A stretch of 64,000 bases of DNA from Pseudomarimonas arenosa (GTDB taxonomy: Bacteria > Pseudomonadota > Gammaproteobacteria > Xanthomonadales > Xanthomonadaceae): positions 124,001 to 188,000 of the forward strand of contig NZ_JACYTR010000002.1 of the NCBI RefSeq assembly GCF_014841215.1, given 5' to 3'. The position numbers were made by a program, and so were the translations under genes. The notes under the pieces are model-generated. The model did no database searches and was not told the origin of the DNA. It worked only from the letters and a program-made list of their open reading frames with translations. Below are positions 16,597 through 28,046 of the stretch, one piece after another (positions within the stretch are counted from its first letter, which is position 1; each line of letters begins with the position of its first letter).

Positions 16597-17514
16597 GTGA
16601 CCGACGTTGTTGATGCTCCCGGATTCTGGCGGGTCCACTGCCACATCGGGCACCACCCTGGGCAGTGGCAGTTCTGGTATCGCGAGCAGATCTGCGCGGT
16701 AGGGTATCCGCCCGGAGCTGGCTACACCCTACAAGGCTCTAGCAAGGACCAGTCATGGTCAGGCGTGCGCAACGCGCTGGCTCGGATGAGAGAGGGTGAC
16801 TGGATCGTCGCCAGCATGCCCGAGCATCGAGTGGGCCGACTCGGGCGCATCTTCCGCCTCGCAGTCGACGACGCGGTCTGGGATCCCATCGTTCCGCCTC
16901 GAAAGGACTTGCCTCACGGTGAGAACGGTCGGCGCATCCTCGTCCGCTGGGATCTGGGTGTCGGTCCGATTGACCCCAGTGTCGTGGTTACATTGCCAAA
17001 AGCGGTTCGCTTCTCGCCTGGCGAAGTCCGCGCAACTATCCGTGCCATCCCCATCGGCAAGCTCGAACACATACGAGCGGCGATGCGAGACGAGCGTAAC
17101 TGGGCACCTATCATCGGCGCCTTCGCGATGGAAACTGCGTTATCCGACTACATCGCACTCCACCCGGACCAACTTGAACCCGGACTGATTTCGCACACGG
17201 GCTTGAACGTCCGCGAGCTCGTGATGCCCGACCGAGGCCGCATCGATGCGCTCTTGCAAGATCGCGCTGGCACGCCGGTCATCGTCGAGTGCAAGCAGCA
17301 CGCGCCTTCCACCGTCGACGTCGACCAGCTGCTTCGCTATCGCAACCTGTTCGCGGCCAACACCGACTGGTGCCCGGAAGGCCGAGTGCGTTCGATCCTT
17401 GTTCACGGTGGAGCAAGCCGAGTGGCCCCAACGGTGGCCGAGTACGCGCGCAGAAACGGAGTCGAGCTCGTGTTTCACCAGCTGCGCGTCAACTTCATCA
17501 GCAGTGGAGCGTGA
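16597..17514 (+). CDS. NucS-like PD-(D/E)xK nuclease with N-terminal PUA/EVE-like domain
   Basis: A 305-residue protein in two parts. Residues ~8-120 (FWRVHCHIGHHPGQWQFWYR, then SWSGVRNALARMREGDWIVA and RVGRLGRIFRLAV, ending GRRILVRWD) have the character of EVE/YTH/PUA-type domains, which read modified bases. Residues ~165-300 are a NucS/DUF91-like nuclease: D217 in RGRIDALL, then E231-x-K233 in VIVECKQ, the PD-(D/E)xK catalytic set. GAGGTGG lies 5 bases before GTG 16597. The union of a base-reading domain and a nuclease suggests modification-dependent restriction. It heads a two-gene plus-strand operon and is divergent from the HEPN operon with 212 bases between. Confidence 0.7.
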   Translation: MTDVVDAPGFWRVHCHIGHHPGQWQFWYREQICAVGYPPGAGYTLQGSSKDQSWSGVRNALARMREGDWIVASMPEHRVGRLGRIFRLAVDDAVWDPIVPPRKDLPHGENGRRILVRWDLGVGPIDPSVVVTLPKAVRFSPGEVRATIRAIPIGKLEHIRAAMRDERNWAPIIGAFAMETALSDYIALHPDQLEPGLISHTGLNVRELVMPDRGRIDALLQDRAGTPVIVECKQHAPSTVDVDQLLRYRNLFAANTDWCPEGRVRSILVHGGASRVAPTVAEYARRNGVELVFHQLRVNFISSGA

Positions 17515-17522
17515 GACCGAAG

Positions 17523-18134
17523 ATGCCGAATGAACTGGTCCAACGTTCGAATGCTTTCCACAACGACATCCTCGATGCGCTCGGGGAGCGCGTGCCCGCC
17601 AACGACCGCTCCCGCGTCACGCTGGCTCTGTGTGGCATAGCGTTCTCGCATGGTCATGGCGTGGCAGCCATGCTCGTGGACAATCCGACTGTCGCCATGG
17701 CGTTGGTCCGCTTGAACTACGAGGCCTTGGTACGTGCCAACTGGGTGCTGTTCAGCGCCGACGAAGCATGGGTTGAGACCTTCGCCGGCCCAATTGTCGA
17801 CAACAACGAGCCTGACTTCCCTCGGATGGGGGCCATGCTCGATCGCATTGCGGAGATACCGGCTTGCCGGCTAGCGACCGCGTTGTCGGAGCTGAAACAA
17901 CGCGCTTGGAGCGCTATGAATTCTTACACCCACGGCGGGCAGCGCCAGGTCGCGCGATACATCGGTGGGTACGACGACGACATGCTGGAAGAGGTCATGC
18001 GCACCGTGAACGCCCTCGTCTGGTACGGGGCCCGAACCGCGTTCCACGCAGGTGAAGATGAGGAGGTGGGTCGCCGGCTCTTGGGTGTCTACGACGCCTT
18101 TCAGGACTGCATGCACGCGCGTGTAGAAGCCTGA
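17523..18134 (+). CDS. Uncharacterised helical protein downstream of the NucS-like nuclease
   Basis: A 203-residue protein starting 8 bases after the nuclease stop, so co-transcribed. It is predicted mostly helical: GIAFSHGHGVAAMLVDNPTV, then VRLNYEALVRANWVLFSADE, and later SYTHGGQRQVARYIGGYDD and VNALVWYGARTAFHAGEDEE. The pattern resembles HEPN-like or AbiV-like families in which a YTHGG/FTHGG motif sits in a helical bundle. The strict Rx4-6H motif is not seen. No membrane segment. A helper or toxin-like partner of the nuclease is plausible. The longer open frame upstream overlaps the nuclease gene and is not used. Confidence 0.6.
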   Translation: MPNELVQRSNAFHNDILDALGERVPANDRSRVTLALCGIAFSHGHGVAAMLVDNPTVAMALVRLNYEALVRANWVLFSADEAWVETFAGPIVDNNEPDFPRMGAMLDRIAEIPACRLATALSELKQRAWSAMNSYTHGGQRQVARYIGGYDDDMLEEVMRTVNALVWYGARTAFHAGEDEEVGRRLLGVYDAFQDCMHARVEA

Positions 18135-18138
18135 GGCA

Positions 18139-18765
18139 TCACACCTGAGCTGAGGTGCGAATCACCACCAGCTGCTGGCTCAACACCGAAACATCCTTCG
18201 TCCACCCAGCACGAATCAGAGCGGCTCCGAGGAGCGACAGCACGGCACCATCGTTCGGCAGCGCGTTGGCCGAATCGACGGTCGGAAGGGCTGCCTGGAA
18301 CGCTTCCACGGCCGACCGCGCATCGCCAACGTGACCGTCGCGCTTGCCCGTGCCGGTGACGAAGGCTTCCCAGAAGAAAAGGCCGCCCCTAGCCTGCTGG
18401 AACTCCGACCAGGTCAGTGAGAACGCTGGCACTCCGCTTAAGCGATCTCTCAGCTGCCGAAGAATCCAGGCGACCTGCACCAGACCGGTGCCCATGGCTC
18501 CGCAGCCAGCGGCGGCACTCCACGGCTTCCCTTCCTCACCAGCCCGCTGATTTGTCAGCGCTCGCTCATCGGAGCGCAGAGGCACGAACAGAGGACACTC
18601 GAAGCCAAGCGCCACCGGCAAACCTTGGGCAAGCAGGTCAGCGAGATGGGCGACCAGCTCCGATGCATAGCATCCCTCAGCACCGGCGCTCGAATGCCAG
18701 CCGAAGTTGCTCTTCGTGTTCTTCATCGAACCGATGTCGGCGCACGCCACGACCAGCTGTCTCAT
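18139..18765 (-). CDS. Uncharacterised protein, possible RNase H-fold (DUF429-like)
   Basis: A 208-residue protein. The start (MRQLVVACADIGSMKN) gives a beta strand ending in an acidic residue, followed by FGWHS, and a second strand LPVALGFECPLFVPL has the ECP pattern in the position where DUF429-type RNase H-fold proteins have a D/E-x-P. ATG 18765 is chosen because GGGAG lies 7 bases upstream; the ATG at 18771 is too close. It converges on the previous operon (4 bases between stops). No other catalytic acid can be placed with confidence. Function unknown; the RNase H-like idea is tentative. Confidence 0.55.
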   Translation of the reverse strand: MRQLVVACADIGSMKNTKSNFGWHSSAGAEGCYASELVAHLADLLAQGLPVALGFECPLFVPLRSDERALTNQRAGEEGKPWSAAAGCGAMGTGLVQVAWILRQLRDRLSGVPAFSLTWSEFQQARGGLFFWEAFVTGTGKRDGHVGDARSAVEAFQAALPTVDSANALPNDGAVLSLLGAALIRAGWTKDVSVLSQQLVVIRTSAQV

Positions 18766-19055
18766 CGGCATGCTCCCGAATGTAGTAACTCAGGGTAGCG
18801 CGATGAAACTGCGCCTGAACAGCGAAGCCGGAGCAAGAGCGAGCAACGGTTACGGTCTCATGATTGGCCGACTCGGGGGCAATCACTGGCGCACGATATC
18901 GGCTTTGGGTCGAAATTTCCTCAGTGCGAGATCGGCCATGGACTGACATTCGCCGACACCCAGGAATCTTGCTCGTGCTTCCGCGTGACGGCGTTGTGGG
19001 GCGGCCATCGAATCAATACGGGCGTACTGGCAACGCCGCTGCGCCAGAGTGGCCG

Positions 19056-22000
19056 CTAGTGCTTAGACTCCTCAAGTTCGTTCGTTCGGCCTGGTGTGTA
19101 GCTCACCTCCAGCGAGGAACTCATCCGGATGACCGCGGTGGTGTGCCTGTAACGGGTGCGCTGACTTCCGTAGCCTTCGTCGCGGTAGCGCAGGTACACC
19201 AACCACATCAGGTCAGCGTCGCGAGCCTCCAGGTACGCTCGCACGACATCGGTCCGGCACCGCAGACGCAAACCTTCGCTCGGACCTTCCTCATGTCGGC
19301 AGGACTCGATCCATGCGTCGGCCCGTACCACGGTCTCGCCGGCGGCATTCTTCCAAGTCCGGTCGAACGGATCGACAGATCGCAGCTTGGCGAACGCGGT
19401 GGTGTCCCGGCTCAAGCGCGGGCGCTGCACCGCGCCGTCGGCGCCCAAGGCATCGGTCTCGTCCAGATGCGCATAGGCTTCCTTGCGCACGATCCACGGC
19501 AGGTACGGCGCATCCCGCTTCGAGGCCGGCCCGTCGTCCTCGTACATCCGCAGCTGCGGCAAGTAGGCTTGGAAAGGCCCCTGAGCGGCCAGCCCCTCGG
19601 CCAATGCGGCGCTCTGATCACGTGGCGCCAGCGCTGACATCACTCGGATCTCGACGTTCTCGTTGGAGTGCCAGCTGCCATCGACGATGAGCCAGTCTCC
19701 AACCGAATCGCCGATTCCGAGCAATGCCTTCAACGCTGCCGGATCCCCGGTGAGGTCAATCGCGGTGTTGCCCACGGCCATCAAGGAGCCCCAGGAGTCC
19801 AGCGGTTGGTGGTCCATGCCGTCCGCGAGCCACAAACCCGCCGGGTGCGTCAGGACCCTGCGCGAGAGCCAGTCCTCCCACGGATCCTCCTCCTCGTAGC
19901 CGCGCCAGACCAATGGGTGCGCGGCGAGCAGATCGCCGGCCACCGAAAACAAGGCGTGCCAGGCCAGCTGCTCGCCGTGAGCCTGATACTCGGGGTCGAT
20001 GCCGCGCTTGTAGTGGTCGCGCCCGGGTCGCGACCGCCCCTTGCAATCGCTCATGAACTCGATCTCGGCGTCGTGTTCACGCACCTTGGCGACGAGGGCA
20101 TCCACCGTTTCCCAATGCTGCCGTCGGAACAGACTCGCCAGCTGTGCAACGTCGTCCTTGCTGAAGTCGTAGTCCAGATGCAGTTCGGGCTGGGGTTCGG
20201 CCATTCCCTTGGGGCGCATAGGGGAGAAGTCGCTTCCGTAGTAGTCCTTCTCTTTCCGGGCGGCGAAGCTCGAACTATTGACGCGCTGCAGCTTTTGGAC
20301 CCGAGCCTTCGACAGGCGCATCTCGCTCGCGTTCACGCAGGCCAGCAGGGCCTGCGCCGCGAAATGCCGGCGAAGCACGTGGCGGTCCACAGCGTCCAAC
20401 GCAATCGTTTCGAGGAAATCGGCGTGCCGAGCGATGACCTTCGGCGCCTCCAGCGCGATACGCGCCATCGCGATCAACAACCACATCTGGGCGTGCTGAT
20501 AGAAAAACGGCAGCTCCAGCGCCTGAAAGGGGGCCGCGTCGCGGCGCCGATACTTCGCAACGACCGCATCCAGTACCTCGGCGCGTCCCAGGCGGACCGC
20601 CGTGCGCAGACTATGGGCGGCGAGCCACCGCTGCCGGGAGATTGGCGAACCAAGCTGGAGCCAGATCATTCCCGCAATGGCCTCAACGGCATCCCCGGTA
20701 AAGGTCATCGCATCCTGCCACGCCCCGTCCTCCGTGTTGGACGCAAGCTTCGCGGGTCCACTCTGCAGCAAGCGCGTCAGCGCCACCTCGCCCACGCCAT
20801 GCGTCGTCTTCTCGTTGAACTCCGCAGCAAAGTTGAGCCACACCGAGGCCGGCACCGCCATCTTGGGACGCGTGAACTCACGGATGAGAAGCATCAGCAC
20901 GTCGCGGCGCGCCAAACCACAGATTTCCTCGAGGGTGCGGACGTGTGAGCCCGACAGATAGTCGAAGGAAATGTATTCGCGTGCGTTCACCCGTGCGATG
21001 ACTGGAGCGCATGCTTTGAGCGCGTCGGCTACGGCGAGCGAGGAGGCGACCCATTGCTCCTTGCAGGTGCGCAGCTCCCGTTCTTTCTCGTACAGGTCCA
21101 ACATCTCGAGCCGCGCGATCAGCGCGAGATAGTCAGGCCATTGCTTGAACGCCACCTTCGCTCGCAGCGCATCGAGGACATCGCCCGAGAAGCACATGTT
21201 CCGGTGCTGCGTGCGGGCTGCATCAAAGACGCGCCCGACCGCGACCTCATCGAGCGGATCGGTGGCCGCGGCGAGCTGCAGAACTTGCACCTTCGCCTTG
21301 TTCTGCTCTTCCTCCCAGGTTCGAGGTGCGGCGTCGTCTCCGGACGCGCGCCAGTTGGCGCGCCGGTTGTGGTCCTCGCGCTTGACTTCGATCCGATCCG
21401 CCGCCGCTTCAAGGTACTGTGGCTGCCATGCGTCCTTGCCCAGCACCGAGCCGGCGAAGCGGGCGAGCGCGCGGGGCGTTTCCGACCCCAGCGAACCAGG
21501 GTTGTTCTGCAGGTATTGCGCGACGAGCTCGGTGGCCACGGCGGCTACGCGTGCGGACGGCTTGGATTCAAGAGTGGCGACCAGCTGCGTGGTTCCGCAC
21601 ACGTAGAGCTCAGCTGGATTCGACAGTCGCAAGACCGTCAGGGCGAGCTCGGCATCGAGCTTGTTGTCCTCCAGTAGGGCCCGCACATACGGCAACAGCG
21701 TGAAGTCCAACGAGATTCGCCCGCGGTCTTGCCACCGCGCCAGCCTTGCAAGCCCGGCCACGCCGGATACCCGGCTCATCGCGGCGCCGTAGGAACCCCA
21801 GCCGAACTTCTGCTCCTCGCCGAAGTTGAGCTCGCAGATGTTGGAAAGGGTGTGGCTCTCGCGCTGGCCGAGACCCTTGCCGTTCAACGCGCCGGCGAAG
21901 TGCATCAAACCCTCCACGAAGCGATAGTCGCCCGAGCCGATCGCGTCCATCTGCTCGATCCCTTTCCGGAAGTACGCGACCGCTTCTACGGGGCTGGCCA

Positions 22001-25000
22001 ACGTGATCGCCTGCCCGAGTCGCGCGAAGTGTGTAGCGCGGTCGGTGACATCATGCTCTTTCTCGATGGCCGCGCTCGCCTTGATCGCAAGGGCCCCGGC
22101 CATTTCATGGAATGCCGGCCGGGACGCCATCAAGTCGACGAGCCCGATCAGGTTCGACACGGGCGTGGTGTCCGGTTCGCTGGTCGCTTCGATGTGGGCC
22201 GCGACTTCGCCCGTAGGAAATGCGTCGTTCGCCGCGAGAGCCAGCGCCAACAAGCGCTCACCGACCGTGTTGTGCTGATGTTGCGCCAAGCGGCCACCCG
22301 AGTGGTAATCGGAGGTGTTGCGCAGCGTCATCCAGCGGGCCGTCAACGGCGCCAAGCTAGGTGCTGCCGAACCGGAACCGACAACAGCCTGTGCGAAGTC
22401 ACGTGCGATATCGAGCCAGAGCGGCATTCGTTCCTTGAGGAATTGCACCGCTGATGCGTGGTGGCTGTAGTCGTGGCGCGCATATTCCTGGGCGTCCCTG
22501 GCGGCCTTGGCTCTAGCCTGGTAGTCCGCGTCCAGAGCCTCCTTGAGCGCGGTGAGGAACTCCGACTCGGGCAGATTCGGAGGCAGCGTTGCGGCGTGCT
22601 CGGCCAGTTCACGCGGCAGCAGGTCGCGGGGACCAACCAGAGTGCCGGTCGCGCAGCAGGTGATGACCTGCCGCGCAATGTATGTGGCGACCTCACCGAT
22701 CCAGTACGAGGAGTCCATGAACACGTGCAGGCCCGGCGACGCCAAAGGCAGCGCCGCGAGGATTGCGGTGGCCTGGGCGGGCATCCCCATGCGCACCGCC
22801 TTTGCCGCGGCCTCCACCATACCCTGTACCAACGGGCGTTCGTCGGGTCGATAGTGATCCCGAAGTTTCACCGGGCCGCCCGCCGTGCACACCGCCGCGA
22901 GTGACTCGAGCTGGGCGCGCTGCTGCTCTGGGCTGCCGGTGGTGTAACAGATTGCCGCGGCGATCGGCCCGATCGATGCCAGCGCATCGACGCAGGCGAA
23001 CATCACTTCGGGTGAGATCAAGCGCGCCGCCTCGGGATGGCGTGCTAGCTGGAACATCGCCTTTGCGGTGTCGTACCCGTACTCGGCGCTGACCCAGCCC
23101 GACAGGTCTCGAGCCGCAGCCTCGCCATCGCCCTCGAGCAGGTAGCAGAACGGGCGCGCCGCCAAGTCCAGCACCGTCGGGTGCGCGCGGTCATGCGCGT
23201 CGCTCGTCTGGTCGAAGTAGTGTTGCAGCCACTCGGCGACCCACCTGGCGTGCCAGATTGCCTCGGCGGTCTCGCCCATCAGCCCATGCACAATCGCAAG
23301 ACGGGCGTGGCGGGAGCCGGGCCACGGGGTTCGCGCTTCAAAGATGCGCCTAAGCGAATCTGGATCGGCGGAAGCAACCACGAGATCGGGATAGTCCAGC
23401 AGATACGTCGTTCCCCGCTGGTCCATCGCAGCGAGGGTCGACAACTCAACCAGCAAAGGCACGAGGTGATCGAAGTCGTTGACGCTAACGGCGTGCGCCA
23501 CGGCGGCGCGGATGCGCGCATGGCGAATTGTCTGCTGGCCCACGATGCCGGTGATGCTCGCGGGCAGTCGATCGTCGAAGGCCAGTTGGAAGAGCTTCTC
23601 TCCATCCTCCAGCTGCAGCAGCAGGTCGGGAAGCGTCGTGGCGGCATAGACCGACTCGCCCTGCATGGCGAACAGGTTTGCCGCCAGTTCACGCAGCGGC
23701 GCCGCGTCGCCGGCGTACTTGCGCCGGATGAGGGTTTCGGTCGGCTCGTCGCGGAACATCAGGCCATGCTTGGTCTGCTCCAGAAGCGGAGACAGGTCTG
23801 CCGCGAAGCTGACGACCGCGCCTTCGGCCATGCCGTTGACTTGCGCGTACTCCTTGAGCGGCACGGGCGGCGGCAAGGTGGCCAGCCCCGCCAGGAAAGC
23901 GCGGATGCTCCGATCGGCATTGCCCAGCTTACGTGCCTCCACCAGGGCCTGGTCAATACGGTGCTGGATCAGGTCGTCCAGCGCGATCGGCTCGTCGATC
24001 TCGCTCGGCGCAAGCAGGCCAGGCTCCGCGGCCAAGTGTTCCAGCACACGAGCATTGCCCTTGGACCGCGCCTGGCCCACCTGGACCATCGTCTCGGTCA
24101 GCGTGCTCACGCGGGTGCGCAGGAACGCACGTGTCTCTCGCTCGACGAACGGCGCCAATTCGAGCTCCTCGGCGGAAATCTCGCCGGTCGCGGCAATCCG
24201 CCGGTGCGTTCGGGCGCTGACGACCACCTGCAAACCTGCGATTGCTGCACCGTGCTCCAAGCTCTGCAACAACAGGCGCGGGAACGAATCCTGATTGCGA
24301 TCGCGAGCGATTTCACTGGCGTTGTCGATCGCGTCGAGCAGCAGGACCAGTTGCCGGTCCGCCGAGCCGCGGCGCAACGTCGCGACGGCTTGCTCCAGGC
24401 GGACTCGGAATGCGCGAAGGATGTCTTCGCTGTTGCTGGTCGAGGGCAGCATGGGGTCGCACAAGCCTCGACAGGCGAGCTCATTGGCGATATGCACTAG
24501 GCCGCGGCTTGGCAGGTGCCTGCTGTCGTCGGAGGCGCGGTACTGCCCCATGCCGAAGCAGTCGAACAGGATCGTCTCGTGCTCGTGACCCAGGCGGGCG
24601 GCCAGCGAGTTCATGAAGACCGTCTTTCCGAAGCCGCCTTCGGCGTGCACGACTAACGGTCGGGTAAGCCGCGGGATGCGGTGGACCGTGTCGTCCAGCT
24701 GCACGCGATCGACCACTTTTCCAATTGGCGGAAAACTCGCCGTCGCCGGGAGCAGATCCTTGTCGTCGGACAGGCCCAACGCAGCCAGCACGTCCGTGCG
24801 CACGATGACGTTTCGGTGCTGCTTGATCAAACCTGCCTTGTCGCGTGCCATCTCCCGGATATCCGCGAGACGGCGGCGGGCCATGTGGTCCCGCGCGTCT
24901 GACCAGTCCACCAGGGTGAGTGCGAGCTGCTGCTTGTTCTCGCGCAGGTCGCCGGTCAGGCCGATCATGTCTAGTCGCGCGGCGAACTCGGCGAGGTCCT

Positions 25001-25628
25001 TGCCCGTCAGCTTGCAGGCGTCCGCCACCTGCTTGGCCTGCGTTTTCGCGTCGCTCTTGAGCGGGCCTTGCGCCGCCAGACCTTCGATGGCCTCAAGCAG
25101 CGCGGGCTCGATGGGCCGGTTGGTAACCAGCTCGAACCGCAACTTTGCCCGCGCCTTGTCGGTCCCAAGCGACGTCTTGCAGGCGCGATACGTGCGCGCG
25201 AACTTGCCAATCGTCTTCTTCGCGTCCGCCGCCCGAAACGGCTTGTGCTCGGCCGCCTTGGAGTACTTCACCTGGACCACGACCGCGCGCTTGGCATGCT
25301 GGAGGTTGGGCCGACCTCCAAAGTACATGACCGCGTCGGCTATCTCATTGCCTTCTTTCGAGACGCCGCGCTGATCCTCGTTGGCAAAGCCCTCCACCGC
25401 AATGCCGACCAACTCGGACCCGGGCAGTAGCAAGCCCAGACACTTTCGAGCGATCCAAGCTTCGTGGAACTCGTGGCCGTCGCGGGAGGCGCGGACGGTA
25501 TCTACGGCCGGGCGCGTTCTGGGGTTGGCCTTCCCCTTGGGCTTGGGCGATGCGTTGGGCTTCGGCGTGGCCTTCCGCGGGGTTGCCGACTTGCGCGTCG
25601 CCGTGGACTTCTTTTTCGCCTTTGCCAT
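19056..25628 (-). CDS. Giant STAND NTPase with N-terminal Cap4-like nuclease (Avs-type defence protein)
   Basis: A 2,190-residue single protein. The first ~40 residues are a Lys/Ala/Pro-rich disordered tail. Residues ~50-170 resemble the Cap4/PD-(D/E)xK nuclease: an E near 88 (VEGFAN), D98 in EIADAVMY and the Q-x-K box VVVQVKYS (~117-123). A STAND NTPase follows, with Walker A AEGGFGKT (~329-336) and Walker B LVLLLDAIDNA (~427-437). The remaining ~1,500 residues are helical repeats of TPR type. This nuclease-STAND-repeat order and length fit Avs (AVAST) proteins, Avs3 best, which sense phage terminase or portal and then cut DNA. ATG 25628 is preferred over TTG 25655. No gene depends on it; it seems to act alone. 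The subtype is inferred. Confidence 0.82.
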   Translation of the reverse strand: MAKAKKKSTATRKSATPRKATPKPNASPKPKGKANPRTRPAVDTVRASRDGHEFHEAWIARKCLGLLLPGSELVGIAVEGFANEDQRGVSKEGNEIADAVMYFGGRPNLQHAKRAVVVQVKYSKAAEHKPFRAADAKKTIGKFARTYRACKTSLGTDKARAKLRFELVTNRPIEPALLEAIEGLAAQGPLKSDAKTQAKQVADACKLTGKDLAEFAARLDMIGLTGDLRENKQQLALTLVDWSDARDHMARRRLADIREMARDKAGLIKQHRNVIVRTDVLAALGLSDDKDLLPATASFPPIGKVVDRVQLDDTVHRIPRLTRPLVVHAEGGFGKTVFMNSLAARLGHEHETILFDCFGMGQYRASDDSRHLPSRGLVHIANELACRGLCDPMLPSTSNSEDILRAFRVRLEQAVATLRRGSADRQLVLLLDAIDNASEIARDRNQDSFPRLLLQSLEHGAAIAGLQVVVSARTHRRIAATGEISAEELELAPFVERETRAFLRTRVSTLTETMVQVGQARSKGNARVLEHLAAEPGLLAPSEIDEPIALDDLIQHRIDQALVEARKLGNADRSIRAFLAGLATLPPPVPLKEYAQVNGMAEGAVVSFAADLSPLLEQTKHGLMFRDEPTETLIRRKYAGDAAPLRELAANLFAMQGESVYAATTLPDLLLQLEDGEKLFQLAFDDRLPASITGIVGQQTIRHARIRAAVAHAVSVNDFDHLVPLLVELSTLAAMDQRGTTYLLDYPDLVVASADPDSLRRIFEARTPWPGSRHARLAIVHGLMGETAEAIWHARWVAEWLQHYFDQTSDAHDRAHPTVLDLAARPFCYLLEGDGEAAARDLSGWVSAEYGYDTAKAMFQLARHPEAARLISPEVMFACVDALASIGPIAAAICYTTGSPEQQRAQLESLAAVCTAGGPVKLRDHYRPDERPLVQGMVEAAAKAVRMGMPAQATAILAALPLASPGLHVFMDSSYWIGEVATYIARQVITCCATGTLVGPRDLLPRELAEHAATLPPNLPESEFLTALKEALDADYQARAKAARDAQEYARHDYSHHASAVQFLKERMPLWLDIARDFAQAVVGSGSAAPSLAPLTARWMTLRNTSDYHSGGRLAQHQHNTVGERLLALALAANDAFPTGEVAAHIEATSEPDTTPVSNLIGLVDLMASRPAFHEMAGALAIKASAAIEKEHDVTDRATHFARLGQAITLASPVEAVAYFRKGIEQMDAIGSGDYRFVEGLMHFAGALNGKGLGQRESHTLSNICELNFGEEQKFGWGSYGAAMSRVSGVAGLARLARWQDRGRISLDFTLLPYVRALLEDNKLDAELALTVLRLSNPAELYVCGTTQLVATLESKPSARVAAVATELVAQYLQNNPGSLGSETPRALARFAGSVLGKDAWQPQYLEAAADRIEVKREDHNRRANWRASGDDAAPRTWEEEQNKAKVQVLQLAAATDPLDEVAVGRVFDAARTQHRNMCFSGDVLDALRAKVAFKQWPDYLALIARLEMLDLYEKERELRTCKEQWVASSLAVADALKACAPVIARVNAREYISFDYLSGSHVRTLEEICGLARRDVLMLLIREFTRPKMAVPASVWLNFAAEFNEKTTHGVGEVALTRLLQSGPAKLASNTEDGAWQDAMTFTGDAVEAIAGMIWLQLGSPISRQRWLAAHSLRTAVRLGRAEVLDAVVAKYRRRDAAPFQALELPFFYQHAQMWLLIAMARIALEAPKVIARHADFLETIALDAVDRHVLRRHFAAQALLACVNASEMRLSKARVQKLQRVNSSSFAARKEKDYYGSDFSPMRPKGMAEPQPELHLDYDFSKDDVAQLASLFRRQHWETVDALVAKVREHDAEIEFMSDCKGRSRPGRDHYKRGIDPEYQAHGEQLAWHALFSVAGDLLAAHPLVWRGYEEEDPWEDWLSRRVLTHPAGLWLADGMDHQPLDSWGSLMAVGNTAIDLTGDPAALKALLGIGDSVGDWLIVDGSWHSNENVEIRVMSALAPRDQSAALAEGLAAQGPFQAYLPQLRMYEDDGPASKRDAPYLPWIVRKEAYAHLDETDALGADGAVQRPRLSRDTTAFAKLRSVDPFDRTWKNAAGETVVRADAWIESCRHEEGPSEGLRLRCRTDVVRAYLEARDADLMWLVYLRYRDEGYGSQRTRYRHTTAVIRMSSSLEVSYTPGRTNELEESKH

Positions 25629-25924
25629 TACCCGTTCCGCCAAGACCTCATCCAAGGATACCGGGGCGGCACCGGCCAGGAGCTAACCAAATTCGATGGC
25701 TCATCGATGGGTCATTCATCGACCTCGTTTGACTGTGGCAGGAGGTCGTTTACTCAAATGAGGCGGTGACCCCGAATTCCTAACGGACTCCAGCTGGCCG
25801 CAAGAACAATTGGAGTGCTAGATCGCCACGCAGCGAGCGATAGGTTGAACCAGCCGGCCCAAAACCCAGCCGCATGAGAGTCGCATGAACCGCCCCGGCT
25901 TTCGTAGAGGCTGTTTGGTTTAAG

Positions 25925-27156
<1,232 letters not shown>

Positions 27157-27880
27157 GGCTCCATTCTCTCAAGAGTTGGAGCCTCCACGAATCCCGGGGC
27201 GGTTCACGCATGCATAGCCGCGTTGTCTGCTCGGGAGGTAGCGAAGACACCTCTTCCGTCGCACTTGCTTAGCGCTTTGCTAGACACCGCCTGGGAGTAC
27301 CGTCTTCCCCGAGCGAACGGGTAGACGTAGACCCAACCGAGTTCAAATGGATAGGTCGACGCCGGGAGATCAACGCCGGCGGATTCAGAAACGCGAGTCC
27401 GATAGGCCGTCAATGGCATCTTGAGAGCGGCAATTGCAGCGAGCTTCTTCTCTTCGTGTAGTAGCACGAGTGCTCGGGCCGACATCAGTCGATCACGGAG
27501 GCCAGCGGGTACGACTTCCCCGCCTTCCCGCACGGCTTGCTCAAACTCGGCGACCTGTTCCGACGAGAACTCGCGCGGTGATTTGGACTCGATAGTGGAC
27601 GACATGGAAATCGCTCCGAGATAGGTTGGGCGACTTGAGGGATCGAGTTTGTTAGCGCCCATCGACGGCTCTAGACACAACGTCGATCCTGTCGGGAGAG
27701 AACTTTGTGTTCTCGCGTGCTCATACGTTTCAGAGACTTGCGTGCCAACCAGGAGGGGACATTATTCCCTAACTAAATCTGGGGCACAAAATTACCCGCT
27801 GTCTGACCGACTGCTTCTGGCCGAAGGTCGCCCTTCCCTACTCCCGATAAGCGCCGCTAATCACTCTCGATGAGTGTGGA

Positions 27881-28046
27881 TGTAGGAAAAGTCCTACACC
27901 ACGCGCCAGCGTTACCCGACAGATTTGACGCGTCCGCCGTCACACACTGGCTCCGCCCCGCAGAAGCCCGAGCGCGACCCCTGGTCCGGCAGGCAAGCAC
28001 CGGAATAAGCTGCGCTGCGGGGCGCCCTTTTCACTTGGAGCCGCCC
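27881..28046 (+). promoter_or_regulatory. Palindrome TGTAGGAAAAGTCCTACA and conserved leader, copy 2
   Basis: The 18-bp palindrome (7-bp arms, AAAG centre) is at 27881-27898. The core sequence and the distance to the start codon (150 bases) match copy 1 at 11590 (149 bases). The leader shares GTT.CC.GAC.GAT, CCGCCCCG, GAAGCCC.AGC and GGCAGGCAA.CACC with it. The end TTGGAG is the ribosome binding site for GTG 28047. A response regulator of the NarL/FixJ type is a reasonable binder; this is inference. Confidence 0.55.

Noticed and set aside
19668-25374. Long plus-strand open frames opposite the Avs gene (up to 439 residues)
   Set aside because: They have the Arg/His-rich, repetitive look of antisense frames in GC-rich DNA and no ribosome binding sites.
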